Shown one piece after another: positions 1 to 5,845 of a stretch of DNA of 7,708 nucleotides. The translations under genes were made by a program, and so were the position numbers. The notes beneath the pieces were generated by a model. It worked only from the letters and a program-made list of their open reading frames with translations. It was not told the DNA's origin and searched no databases. How positions within the stretch are numbered: the stretch's first letter is position 1; the number at the start of each line of letters is the position of its first letter. The DNA is from an uncultured Cyanobium sp. (GTDB lineage: Bacteria; Cyanobacteriota; Cyanobacteriia; PCC-6307; Cyanobiaceae): assembly GCA_937919075.1 (NCBI GenBank), contig CALFOF010000095.1:1-7708 (forward strand), given 5' to 3'.

Positions 1-49
1 TGCCCCCGCCTGCGCCATTGGGCCGGCGGCGCTCGAAACGTTGGTTCAT
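1..49 (-). CDS. N-terminal fragment, possibly RlmB/TrmH-family rRNA methyltransferase (runs off the window)
   Basis: An ATG at 49-47 on the minus strand opens a frame of 16 codons (MNQRFERRRPNGAGGG) that runs off the left edge. It starts 18 bases after the mrnC stop, so it is probably the next gene of the same operon. The basic, Gly/Arg/Pro-rich start resembles the disordered N-terminus of cyanobacterial 23S rRNA 2'-O-methyltransferases of the TrmH/SpoU family, and I recall such a gene following Mini-RNase III in picocyanobacteria. That identification rests on neighbourhood and a short tail, with no catalytic motif visible. No clear ribosome binding site precedes the ATG. Confidence 0.5.
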   Translation of the reverse strand, partial: MNQRFERRRPNGAGGG

Positions 50-67
50 GGGTACGGAGGCAAGGGG

Positions 68-490
68 TCAGGGGTCGGTCTGTTCCAGATGATCCAGCAG
101 CTGGGCGAGCCGTCCGGGATTCCGTAAAAAGAGCCAGCCCACCATTGTCTCAAACCCTGTGGCCTGTCCGTAGCGTCCCGCATCTCCCCGGCGAGGCCCA
201 CGGCCCGCCCGGTTTCGGCCACGCCGCACCCATTCCCGCTCCTCGGGCTCCAGCAGCGGGTCGAGCCGCTCCAGGGCCCGCGCCTGGGCATCGGCGCGCA
301 CTTCCTCCACGACCGCCTTGTGCAGGGCATCGCTGCGGCCGGGGCTGCGGCAATGGCGCAGGCGCTGATGCAGTTCCCACACCGCATCGCCGAGCCAGGC
401 CAGTTGCAGCGGCCCCAGCGCCTCGGCCTCCGCCGGTTGCAGGCGCATCAGCCAGCTGACGGCCTCGGAATCAGGCGGTGGCAAGGGCAC
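68..490 (-). CDS. mrnC: Mini-ribonuclease III (23S rRNA maturation)
   Basis: A 140-residue protein consisting of one RNase III catalytic domain with no double-stranded RNA-binding domain, which is the Mini-III architecture. Known family members act as dimers and trim the 5' and 3' ends of 23S rRNA in the cytoplasm. The first signature is LAWLGDAVWEL (residues 30-40), with metal-binding D35 and E39. The second is ATGFETMVGWLFL (residues 110-122), with E114 in the position of the last catalytic glutamate. A basic loop (about 89-102) separates them, as is usual. The start taken is GTG at 490, inside the end of the STAS gene, giving a 20-base overlap and suggesting translational coupling. An ATG at 448 would still keep the catalytic core but would shorten the N-terminus. 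Confidence 0.9.
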   Translation of the reverse strand: MPLPPPDSEAVSWLMRLQPAEAEALGPLQLAWLGDAVWELHQRLRHCRSPGRSDALHKAVVEEVRADAQARALERLDPLLEPEEREWVRRGRNRAGRGPRRGDAGRYGQATGFETMVGWLFLRNPGRLAQLLDHLEQTDP

Positions 491-839
491 TCAGTGCCGT
501 TTCCAGATCGGGCTGCAGGTGCAGGAAGCTTTCCAGGCGCACCAGTTTCACGGTCTGGATGACGCGGGCGTTGCCCGCCACCACGAACTGGATGCCGGCA
601 TCGGTGCATTGCTTGGCCAGTTGCACCAGCACACCGAGGCCGGAGGAGTCGATGAAATCGATGTGGGTGAGATCAAGCAGGAGGGGCAGCTTGGTGCTGG
701 CCACCTGTTCGGTGATGAACTCCTTGAACTGCTTGTCGGAATAGGCGTCGAGCTGGCCGGTGAAACTGCACAGCAGGCAGTTCTCGCGACGCTCAGATCC
801 GCCCCGTAAGGAAACGGTCAGTCGTTGCAGTTCTGGAAT
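471..839 (-). CDS. STAS-domain protein (anti-sigma factor antagonist type)
   Basis: A small cytoplasmic STAS-domain protein of the SpoIIAA/RsbV anti-anti-sigma type, expected to bind a partner-switching anti-sigma kinase or similar regulator. The core runs from CLLCSFTGQLDAYS through LLLDLTHIDFIDSSGLGVL to the C-terminus. The D-S-S-G-L motif carries the serine that is phosphorylated in this family (residues 64-68 with the start used here). The start is unclear. The conserved part begins near LQRLTVSLRGG, but there is no in-frame ATG, GTG or TTG close to it. I used ATT at 839-837 because GAGG lies 9 bases upstream. CTG at 830 is an alternative, as are GTG at 908 and TTG at 896 or 890. Codons between 908 and 840 look unlike coding sequence here. 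It follows carA and overlaps mrnC by 20 bases. Its specific partner cannot be told from the window. Confidence 0.85.
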   Translation of the reverse strand: MPELQRLTVSLRGGSERRENCLLCSFTGQLDAYSDKQFKEFITEQVASTKLPLLLDLTHIDFIDSSGLGVLVQLAKQCTDAGIQFVVAGNARVIQTVKLVRLESFLHLQPDLETALSALATA

Positions 840-934
840 CGCCCCAACCCTCGATGCGAAACGCGACCGAAGTGTAGTGAGCGCTGGCAAGGCCAAGGGC
901 GCTCGCACACAAAAACCGAAAACCCGCCGGTCGA

Positions 935-2071
935 TCAGGCGCGGCGTTCGGCCATCAGGGCCACGAAGCGGCCGAAGTGGTGGTCGGCGTCGTGGGGGCC
1001 AGGACTGGCTTCCGGGTGGTACTGCACGCCGAACACGGGCCGGTGGCGATGGCGCAGGGCCGCCACCGTGTGGTCGTTGAGGTTGGTGTGGGTGATCTCC
1101 ACCTGCGCCGCATCCAGCGAGGCGGCCGCGAGGGCGAAGCCGTGGTTCTGGCTGGTGATCTCCACCAGCCCATGGCCGCCGCAGGGATGGTTGAGGCCGC
1201 GGTGGCCGTAGCTGAGCTTGTAGGTGCTGCCCCCGAGGGCCAGCCCCAGGATCTGGTGGCCGAGGCAGATGCCGAACACCGGCAGGCTGGGTTGCTCGAT
1301 CAGCCCGGCCGCCAGCTGGATGCCGCTCTGCACGGCGGCTGGATCCCCGGGCCCGTTGGAGAGGAACACCCCTTCCGGCGTGTGGGCCAGCACCTCGTCG
1401 AGGCTGGCGCCCGCCGGCAACACCGTGACGGTGCAGCCGTGGGCGCTGAGGCGCTCCAGAATCGCCCGCTTGATGCCGAAGTCGATCGCCACCACCCGGT
1501 AGGGCTGGGCCGGCACTTCCTGCTGGCGTTGATCGAAGCCGGCGCCGCAGAGCTGTTGCCACACGTAGCTGGTGGCGGTGCTCACGGTTTCCGCCAGGTT
1601 CAGGCCCTCCATCGAGGGGCTCTGGCGCACCTGCTCCAGCAGGACGGCGGCGGTGGTGCCATCGCTGCTGATCGCGCCATTCATGGCGCCCCGCTCGCGC
1701 AGGTGACGCACCAGGGCGCGGGTGTCCACGCCGGCGATGCCCACCACGCCGTGCTGCGCCAGCCAGTCGGCCAGCGGGCCTTCGCAGCGCCAGCTGCTGG
1801 CCACCGGCGCCAGCTGGCGGGCGATCACGCCACGCACCTGCGGGGCGTCGGCCTCGCGGTCGTCGGCGTTGACGCCGGTGTTGCCCAGCTCCGGGTAGGT
1901 GAAGGTGACCAGCTGGCCCGCGTAGCTGGGGTCGGTGATCACCTCCTGATAGCCGGTCATGCCGGTGTTGAACACCACTTCACCGATGGTGGTGCCCACT
2001 GCGCCGAAGGCCGTGCCCCGCAGCACGGTGCCATCGGCGAGCACGAGCAGGGCAGCGGAGGGGGCGGTCAA
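935..2071 (-). CDS. carA: Carbamoyl-phosphate synthase small (glutaminase) subunit
   Basis: CarA hydrolyses glutamine and passes ammonia to the large subunit CarB, which makes carbamoyl phosphate for arginine and pyrimidine synthesis. The 378-residue length is normal. The N-terminal CPSase small-chain domain (about 1-150) includes [14 protein letters not shown] (30-43) and [18 protein letters not shown]. The C-terminal class I glutamine amidotransferase domain (about 190-375) has the nucleophile elbow GICLGHQ with C269, and [15 protein letters not shown] with catalytic H352 and E354, so the triad is intact. The start is TTG at 2071, which overlaps the trpD stop as TTGA. No ATG lies near, and the next residues match the normal family N-terminus ([16 protein letters not shown]). 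carB is not in the window. The overlap implies coupling to trpD translation. Confidence 0.97.
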   Translation of the reverse strand: MTAPSAALLVLADGTVLRGTAFGAVGTTIGEVVFNTGMTGYQEVITDPSYAGQLVTFTYPELGNTGVNADDREADAPQVRGVIARQLAPVASSWRCEGPLADWLAQHGVVGIAGVDTRALVRHLRERGAMNGAISSDGTTAAVLLEQVRQSPSMEGLNLAETVSTATSYVWQQLCGAGFDQRQQEVPAQPYRVVAIDFGIKRAILERLSAHGCTVTVLPAGASLDEVLAHTPEGVFLSNGPGDPAAVQSGIQLAAGLIEQPSLPVFGICLGHQILGLALGGSTYKLSYGHRGLNHPCGGHGLVEITSQNHGFALAAASLDAAQVEITHTNLNDHTVAALRHRHRPVFGVQYHPEASPGPHDADHHFGRFVALMAERRA

Positions 2072-3132
2072 AGGGTGGGGGCGGCGCTCGTCTGATCATC
2101 CTCTTTCGCCAGGGCTGAGCGCAGCCCCTCCAGCCGCTGCCAAGGAGCCGGGCCCGCCAGTGCCGCCAGCGCCTGGGCCAGGCCGTCTTCGACGTTCTCG
2201 GCTTTGGCGGCGGCCCAGAGCACCAGCGCCGTGTTCAGCGCCACCACATCGCGCTGGGCGCTGCTGCCCTCCCCTTGCAACACCGCCGCCAGGATGCGCT
2301 GGTTGGTGGCCACATCGCCGCCGGCCAACGCCTCGATCGGTGCCGCGGCCAGGCCCAGGGCGGCGGGATCGAGGCTGAGCGAGCGGATTTGCCCCTGCTC
2401 CACAAACCGCAGCTCGCTTGGTCCCGACAGCGAAGCCTCATCGAGACCGCCATGGCCGTGCACCACCACCGCCCGCTCCAGGCCCAGGCGGCAGAGGGCA
2501 TCGGCCATCGGATCGAGCAGGTCGGCGCGGGCCACACCCAGCACCTGGGCCTCGGGCCGCAGCGGGTTCACCAGTGGCCCGAGCAGGTTGAACACCGTGC
2601 GCACGCCCAGGCGGCGCCGGATCGGCGCCAGCCCCACCAGGGCCGGATGCCAGCCCGGTGCGAACAGAAAGGTGACGCCGCTCTGCGGCAATGCGCCCAC
2701 CACGGTGGCGGCCGGGGCTTTCAAGTTGAGCCCGAGGGCCTCCAGCACATCGGCGGAGCCCACCTTGCCGCTGGCGCTGCGGTTGCCGTGCTTGGCCACG
2801 GCGGCGCCACAGGCCGCCGCTACAAACGCCACTGCCGTGGAGATGTTGAAGCTGTCGGCCCCGTCCCCGCCGGTGCCGCAGGTGTCAACCAGGGGGAGGT
2901 TGGGGCGGGGGCAGGGCAGGGGCGCCGCCTCGCGCAGCACCACGGCCATGGCAGCCAGTTCCCCGCCGCTGACGCCCTTGCTGCGCAGGGCTGCCAGCAG
3001 CGCTCCGGTGAGTTCCGGTTCGATCGCCGCGGCGATCCAGCCCTCCATCAGGGCGGTGGCATCGGCATCGGCGAGCGGCTGGCCCTGCAGCAGGGTTTCG
3101 AGCAGCTGGGGCCAGGAAAGGGTGGATCGCAT
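2068..3132 (-). CDS. trpD: Anthranilate phosphoribosyltransferase
   Basis: TrpD transfers phosphoribose from PRPP to anthranilate, the second committed step of tryptophan synthesis. The 354-residue protein has the small helical N-terminal domain (about 1-75) and the nucleoside phosphorylase-like large domain. Visible motifs are the PRPP loop [17 protein letters not shown] (83-99), [26 protein letters not shown] sequence from residue 113 (written here only as its motif), and [10 protein letters not shown] (181-190). The start chosen is ATG at 3132, because [15 protein letters not shown] resembles known N-termini. A longer frame opens at 3204, but it would begin inside the terminator hairpin and run through its T tract and a C10 run, giving an atypical Pro/Phe-rich leader. 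trpD is the first gene of the operon and overlaps carA by two bases. Confidence 0.96.
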   Translation of the reverse strand: MRSTLSWPQLLETLLQGQPLADADATALMEGWIAAAIEPELTGALLAALRSKGVSGGELAAMAVVLREAAPLPCPRPNLPLVDTCGTGGDGADSFNISTAVAFVAAACGAAVAKHGNRSASGKVGSADVLEALGLNLKAPAATVVGALPQSGVTFLFAPGWHPALVGLAPIRRRLGVRTVFNLLGPLVNPLRPEAQVLGVARADLLDPMADALCRLGLERAVVVHGHGGLDEASLSGPSELRFVEQGQIRSLSLDPAALGLAAAPIEALAGGDVATNQRILAAVLQGEGSSAQRDVVALNTALVLWAAAKAENVEDGLAQALAALAGPAPWQRLEGLRSALAKEDDQTSAAPTL

Positions 3133-3154
3133 CGAGCAGGAAGAGTGGTGTCCT

Positions 3155-3164
3155 GGGGGGGGGG
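3155..3164. repeat. Ten-base G/C homopolymer in the trpD leader
   Basis: Ten consecutive G on the plus strand (C10 on the trpD transcript) lie 23 bases upstream of the chosen trpD ATG. Such runs are prone to replication slippage and to sequencing error. With the chosen start it is untranslated, so a length change would not alter the protein, although it could alter leader folding. Confidence 0.8.
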
Positions 3165-3180
3165 ATCGAGGCCCGGCCAG

Positions 3181-3211
3181 AAAAAAAGCCCGGGTGCAGG
3201 GCACGCCGGGC
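3181..3211 (-). terminator. Intrinsic terminator between the DUF3288 gene and trpD
   Basis: On the minus strand, GCCCGG (3211-3206) pairs with CCGGGC (3193-3188) around a 12-base loop that is itself GC-rich. The stem is followed at once by seven T (3187-3181). GC stem plus T tract is the classic rho-independent terminator layout. It lies about 97 bases after the DUF3288 stop and about 49 bases before the trpD ATG. It should end DUF3288 transcripts. It would also attenuate trpD if any trpD promoter lies upstream of it. A competing pairing exists and is described in the findings. Confidence 0.75.
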
Positions 3212-3235
3212 CAGGTGATGGGGACCTTCCCACTA

Positions 3236-3280
3236 TCACCCGAGAAGGGGAAATCCGCTGATCATCGGAGCACACTGCAT
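3236..3280 (-). other. Possible 14-codon leader ORF upstream of trpD
   Basis: On the minus strand an ATG at 3280 opens MQCAPMISGFPLLG and stops at TGA 3238-3236, about 25 bases before the terminator stem. A GAGGAG stretch ends 12 bases before the ATG, which is slightly far for a ribosome binding site. The peptide has no tryptophan, so it is not a classical trp leader. A chance ORF of this length is quite likely. Confidence 0.2.
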
Positions 3281-3296
3281 CGATTTCTGGTGCTCC
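3267..3296 (-). repeat. Inverted repeat in the DUF3288-trpD intergenic region
   Basis: GGAGCAC at 3267-3273 and GTGCTCC at 3290-3296 form a perfect 7-base stem with a 16-base loop. It has no T tract on either strand, so it does not look like a terminator. On the minus strand the loop holds the ATG of the small leader ORF, and the stem holds its GGAG. It could be an operator or an RNA hairpin; function unknown. Confidence 0.45.
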
Positions 3297-3307
3297 TCTC
3301 CTGGCGC

Positions 3308-3643
3308 TCAGGGCGTTTCCTGCGCGGCGGTGTCGAAACCGCTGCCCACCGCCTGGCCATCGGCGGCTGCGATCGGGCCGGGCCGGTAGCCGCCATCCCA
3401 CAAGGCCCGCGTGCGGCGGTGCAGCTCCTCGCGGCTGAGGCCCCAGTGGGTCAGGGTTTTGCTGAGATCGGCGCGCAGATCCTCGGCGCCGGGAAAGCCG
3501 TCGTAGCGGTTCAGCAGGCGGGCCAGATCCACCAGCTGGCCGTCGCCGGGCTGGTCGCTGGCCAGCAGGCCATCCACCACCTGGCGATCGGTGCCATACA
3601 AAGGATGGGATTGGGCTTCGGGCGACGGCACAGGCGACGGCAT
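3308..3643 (-). CDS. DUF3288 family protein
   Basis: A 111-residue soluble protein that I place in DUF3288, a small family known mainly from cyanobacteria with no established function. The recognisable core (about residues 12-85) runs from SHPLYGTDRQVVDGLLAS through LVDLARLLNRYDGFPGAEDL to ThWGLSREELHRRTRAL. A poorly conserved Ala/Gly-rich tail follows. The start is ATG at 3643, just before the conserved HPLYG segment. A longer frame from 3760 would run into the divergent ABC gene and looks like noise. There is no signal peptide or membrane segment. It lies head to head with the ABC exporter (69 bases apart) and is followed by a terminator, so it is probably transcribed on its own. The function cannot be inferred. 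Confidence 0.85.
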   Translation of the reverse strand: MPSPVPSPEAQSHPLYGTDRQVVDGLLASDQPGDGQLVDLARLLNRYDGFPGAEDLRADLSKTLTHWGLSREELHRRTRALWDGGYRPGPIAAADGQAVGSGFDTAAQETP

Positions 3644-3712
3644 GGGCTGGAAGGCCTGCCACTCTCGCCCGGCCGGCACGATCCGTAGGTTGGAGCCATT
3701 CCACCCTCCGCC

Positions 3713-5461
3713 ATGGCCGCCATCCGCCTCGGTCTGATCTGGCGCTATCTGCGCCCCCACCGGCGGGTGCTGCTCGGCGGTGTGCTGGCGCTCGTGGTGG
3801 TGAACCTGCTCAGCGTCACCATCCCGCTGATGGTGCGCGGCATCATCGACGACCTGCAGGACGGCTTAACCGTGTCCTACGTGCTGCGGCAGGCCGGCTG
3901 GATCGTGCTGCTGGCTTCGTTGATGGGGGTGGCGCGGCTGATTTCACGCCTGCTGGTGTTCGGCGTGGGACGTCAGGTGGAGGCCAGCCTGCGCCAGCGG
4001 GTGTTTGATCACATGCTGCGGCAGGAACCCGGCTGGGTGCAGACCACCGGCAGCGGCGAGGTGATCAGCCGCTCCACCAGCGACGTGGAGAACGTGCGGC
4101 GCCTGCTCGGTTTCGCCGTGCTCAGCCTCACCAACACCGCCCTCGCCTACGCGCTCACCCTGCCGGCGATGCTGATGATCGACCCGCTGCTCACCCTGGC
4201 GGCGGTGGGTCTTTATCCGTTGATGCTGATGGTGGTGCGCCTGTTCGGCGGCCGCATGATGCGGCAGCAGCGGCGCCAGCAGGAGTACCTGGCCAGCCTC
4301 AGCGACCTGATTCAGGAAGATCTCTCCGGCATCAGCGCCATCAAGATCTACGGCCAGGAGGCGCACGAGCAGGCGGCCTTCGGCGAACGCAACGGCCGCT
4401 ACCGCGACTCCGCCCTCGCCCTCTCCCGCACCCGCAGCACCCTGTTCCCGCTGCTGGAGGGCATTTCCTCGATCAGCCTGCTGCTGCTGCTGGCGATCGG
4501 CAGCGGCCAGCTGGAGAGCGGCCGGCTCAGCATCGGCAACCTGGTGGCCCTGATTCTGTTCGTGGAGCGGCTGGTGTTCCCCACCGCCCTGCTCGGCTTC
4601 ACCCTCAACACCTTCCAGACCGGCCAGGTGAGCCTCGAACGGGTGGAGGAGTTGCTGGGCCGCCGGCCGCGGGTGGAATCCCCGGCCGAGCCAGTGCCGC
4701 CTGCCCGGGAGCGTCTGGGGGCGGTGGAAGCGCGCGGCCTCACGATCCGCTACGAGGACTCTCACCGCGAGGCCCTGCGCGACGTGAGCTTCCGCATCGC
4801 CCCCGGCGAACTGGTGGCGGTGGTGGGGCCGGTGGGCTGCGGCAAAACCACGCTGGCCCGCGCCCTGGGCCGCATGGCGGAGGTGCCGGCCGGGCAGCTG
4901 TTCATTGATGGTGTTGATGTCACGGCCCTGTCGTTGGCCGATCTGCGCGCCCAGGTGGCGCTGGTGCCGCAGGAGGGCTACCTGTTCACAGCCACCCTGG
5001 CCGACAACCTTCGCTACGGCGACCCCGACGCCAGCTTCGAGCAGGTGGAGGAAGCGGCCCGCGAGGCGCGGCTGGAAGGCGACATCCGCGGCTTCCCCGA
5101 TGGCTACGGCACGCTGGTGGGCGAGCGGGGCATCACCTTGAGCGGTGGCCAACGCCAGCGAGCGGCGTTGGGCCGGGCGTTGCTGGTGGATTGCCCCTTG
5201 CTCGTGCTCGACGACGCCCTCGCCAGCGTGGACAACAACACGGCGGCGGCGATCCTGCACTCGATCCGCGCTCAGCACGGCCGCACGATCGTGATGATCA
5301 GCCACCAGCTCTCGGCCGCCGCCGCTTGCGATCGTGTGCTGGTGCTGGAAGACGGGCGTCTGGTGCAGCAAGGCCACCACGAGGCGCTGCTGGCCGTACC
5401 CGGCACCTACCGGCGCCTGTGGGACCGGCAACAGGCGGAAGTTCAGCTGCAGCTGGCCTGA
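3713..5461 (+). CDS. ABC exporter half-transporter (MdlA/MsbA-like, permease fused to ATPase)
   Basis: A 582-residue type IV ABC exporter half-molecule that should work as a dimer in the inner membrane. The N-terminal transmembrane domain (about 15-300) has six predicted helices, with hydrophobic stretches near 19-40, 57-82, 133-155, 158-178, 248-265 and 277-295. The C-terminal ATPase has Walker A GPVGCGKTT (372-380), Q-loop Q420 in LVPQEGYLF, signature LSGGQ (476-480), Walker B LLVLD (496-500), DALASVD as D-loop, and H531 of the H-loop. The residue after Walker B is D501 instead of the usual catalytic glutamate, as in MdlA/YheI-type subunits of heterodimeric exporters. The start is ATG 3713, beginning close to the first helix as expected. 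The substrate is unknown; lipid, drug or peptide export are all possible. Confidence 0.93.
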   Translation: MAAIRLGLIWRYLRPHRRVLLGGVLALVVVNLLSVTIPLMVRGIIDDLQDGLTVSYVLRQAGWIVLLASLMGVARLISRLLVFGVGRQVEASLRQRVFDHMLRQEPGWVQTTGSGEVISRSTSDVENVRRLLGFAVLSLTNTALAYALTLPAMLMIDPLLTLAAVGLYPLMLMVVRLFGGRMMRQQRRQQEYLASLSDLIQEDLSGISAIKIYGQEAHEQAAFGERNGRYRDSALALSRTRSTLFPLLEGISSISLLLLLAIGSGQLESGRLSIGNLVALILFVERLVFPTALLGFTLNTFQTGQVSLERVEELLGRRPRVESPAEPVPPARERLGAVEARGLTIRYEDSHREALRDVSFRIAPGELVAVVGPVGCGKTTLARALGRMAEVPAGQLFIDGVDVTALSLADLRAQVALVPQEGYLFTATLADNLRYGDPDASFEQVEEAAREARLEGDIRGFPDGYGTLVGERGITLSGGQRQRAALGRALLVDCPLLVLDDALASVDNNTAAAILHSIRAQHGRTIVMISHQLSAAAACDRVLVLEDGRLVQQGHHEALLAVPGTYRRLWDRQQAEVQLQLA

Positions 5462-5518
5462 ACCAAAACGAGTTGTTGAACGGAGCAGACATCCAGCGCT
5501 GGGGCGGCTTAGCTGGGG

Positions 5519-5534
5519 GCCGGGATCTCCCGGC
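5519..5534. repeat. Short GC hairpin between the ABC gene and the 87-residue gene
   Basis: GCCGGGA and TCCCGGC form a near-perfect palindrome with a 2-base centre, realistically a 6-base stem with a tetraloop. It lies 58 bases after the ABC stop and 23 bases before the next ATG. No T tract follows, so a terminator is doubtful. It may be an operator, or chance in GC-rich DNA. Confidence 0.35.
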
Positions 5535-5556
5535 TGCCAACCGTTCCCTCGTTGTC

Positions 5557-5820
5557 ATGGATCCCCTCAAGGGCTACAACCTGCGCTGCACCCTCACCTT
5601 CGGCGACATCTACGGGCAGGTGCTGGCGTGGATGGTGGTGATTTTCGTGAGCCTGGCGGCGGGGCTGGCGCTGATGGGCTCCAGCAAGCCGATCTTCGCC
5701 CTGGTGGGTGTGGGGGTGATCCTGGTGCTGTCGCTGCCCTTCCTGCTGTTTGCGTTCACCACCACGCTGCTGAACCACATCGCCTTGCAACCGGCGGCGG
5801 ACACCGAAACCCCTGCCTAG
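5557..5820 (+). CDS. Small two-helix membrane protein, conserved hypothetical
   Basis: An 87-residue protein with a polar N-terminus (MDPLKGYNLRCTLTFGDIYG) and two hydrophobic helices at about 21-42 and 46-69, separated by a short turn (GSSKP). A short polar tail follows. It should be an inner or thylakoid membrane hairpin with both ends on the same side. The N-terminus before the first helix looks like a conserved family segment, and I have a general impression of similar unnamed proteins in picocyanobacteria. I cannot assign a function. The start is ATG 5557; a longer frame reaches upstream but overlaps the ABC gene with low-quality sequence. It lies 95 bases after the ABC exporter and 25 bases before msrA, so co-transcription with msrA is plausible. 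Confidence 0.8.
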   Translation: MDPLKGYNLRCTLTFGDIYGQVLAWMVVIFVSLAAGLALMGSSKPIFALVGVGVILVLSLPFLLFAFTTTLLNHIALQPAADTETPA

Positions 5821-5845
5821 GCTTGTTTCAGCTTCCAGCGATCCG

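Noticed and set aside
471..1562. Long minus-strand frame fusing carA antiframe sequence to the STAS domain
   Set aside because: The upstream part is carA read out of frame (Pro/Arg/Gly-rich). Only the last 120 or so codons form a protein family, so there is no real fusion.
977..2095. 372-codon open frame on the plus strand opposite carA
   Set aside because: It mirrors carA almost exactly. Its His/Gly/Ala/Val-rich translation with no domain is the usual product of high-GC codon bias on the complementary strand.
3133..3204. 24-residue N-terminal extension of TrpD from the ATG at 3204
   Set aside because: It would begin inside the terminator hairpin, be translated across its T tract and the C10 run, and match nothing in TrpD N-termini.
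2204..3688. 494-codon plus-strand open frame across trpD and DUF3288
   Set aside because: It spans two well-supported minus-strand genes, the terminator and the G10 tract. Its composition is Ala/Arg/Ser-rich with no motif.
3944..5431. 495-codon minus-strand open frame inside the ABC exporter gene
   Set aside because: It is Gln/His/Ala-rich low-complexity translation opposite a complete ABC exporter with all motifs, so it is a shadow.
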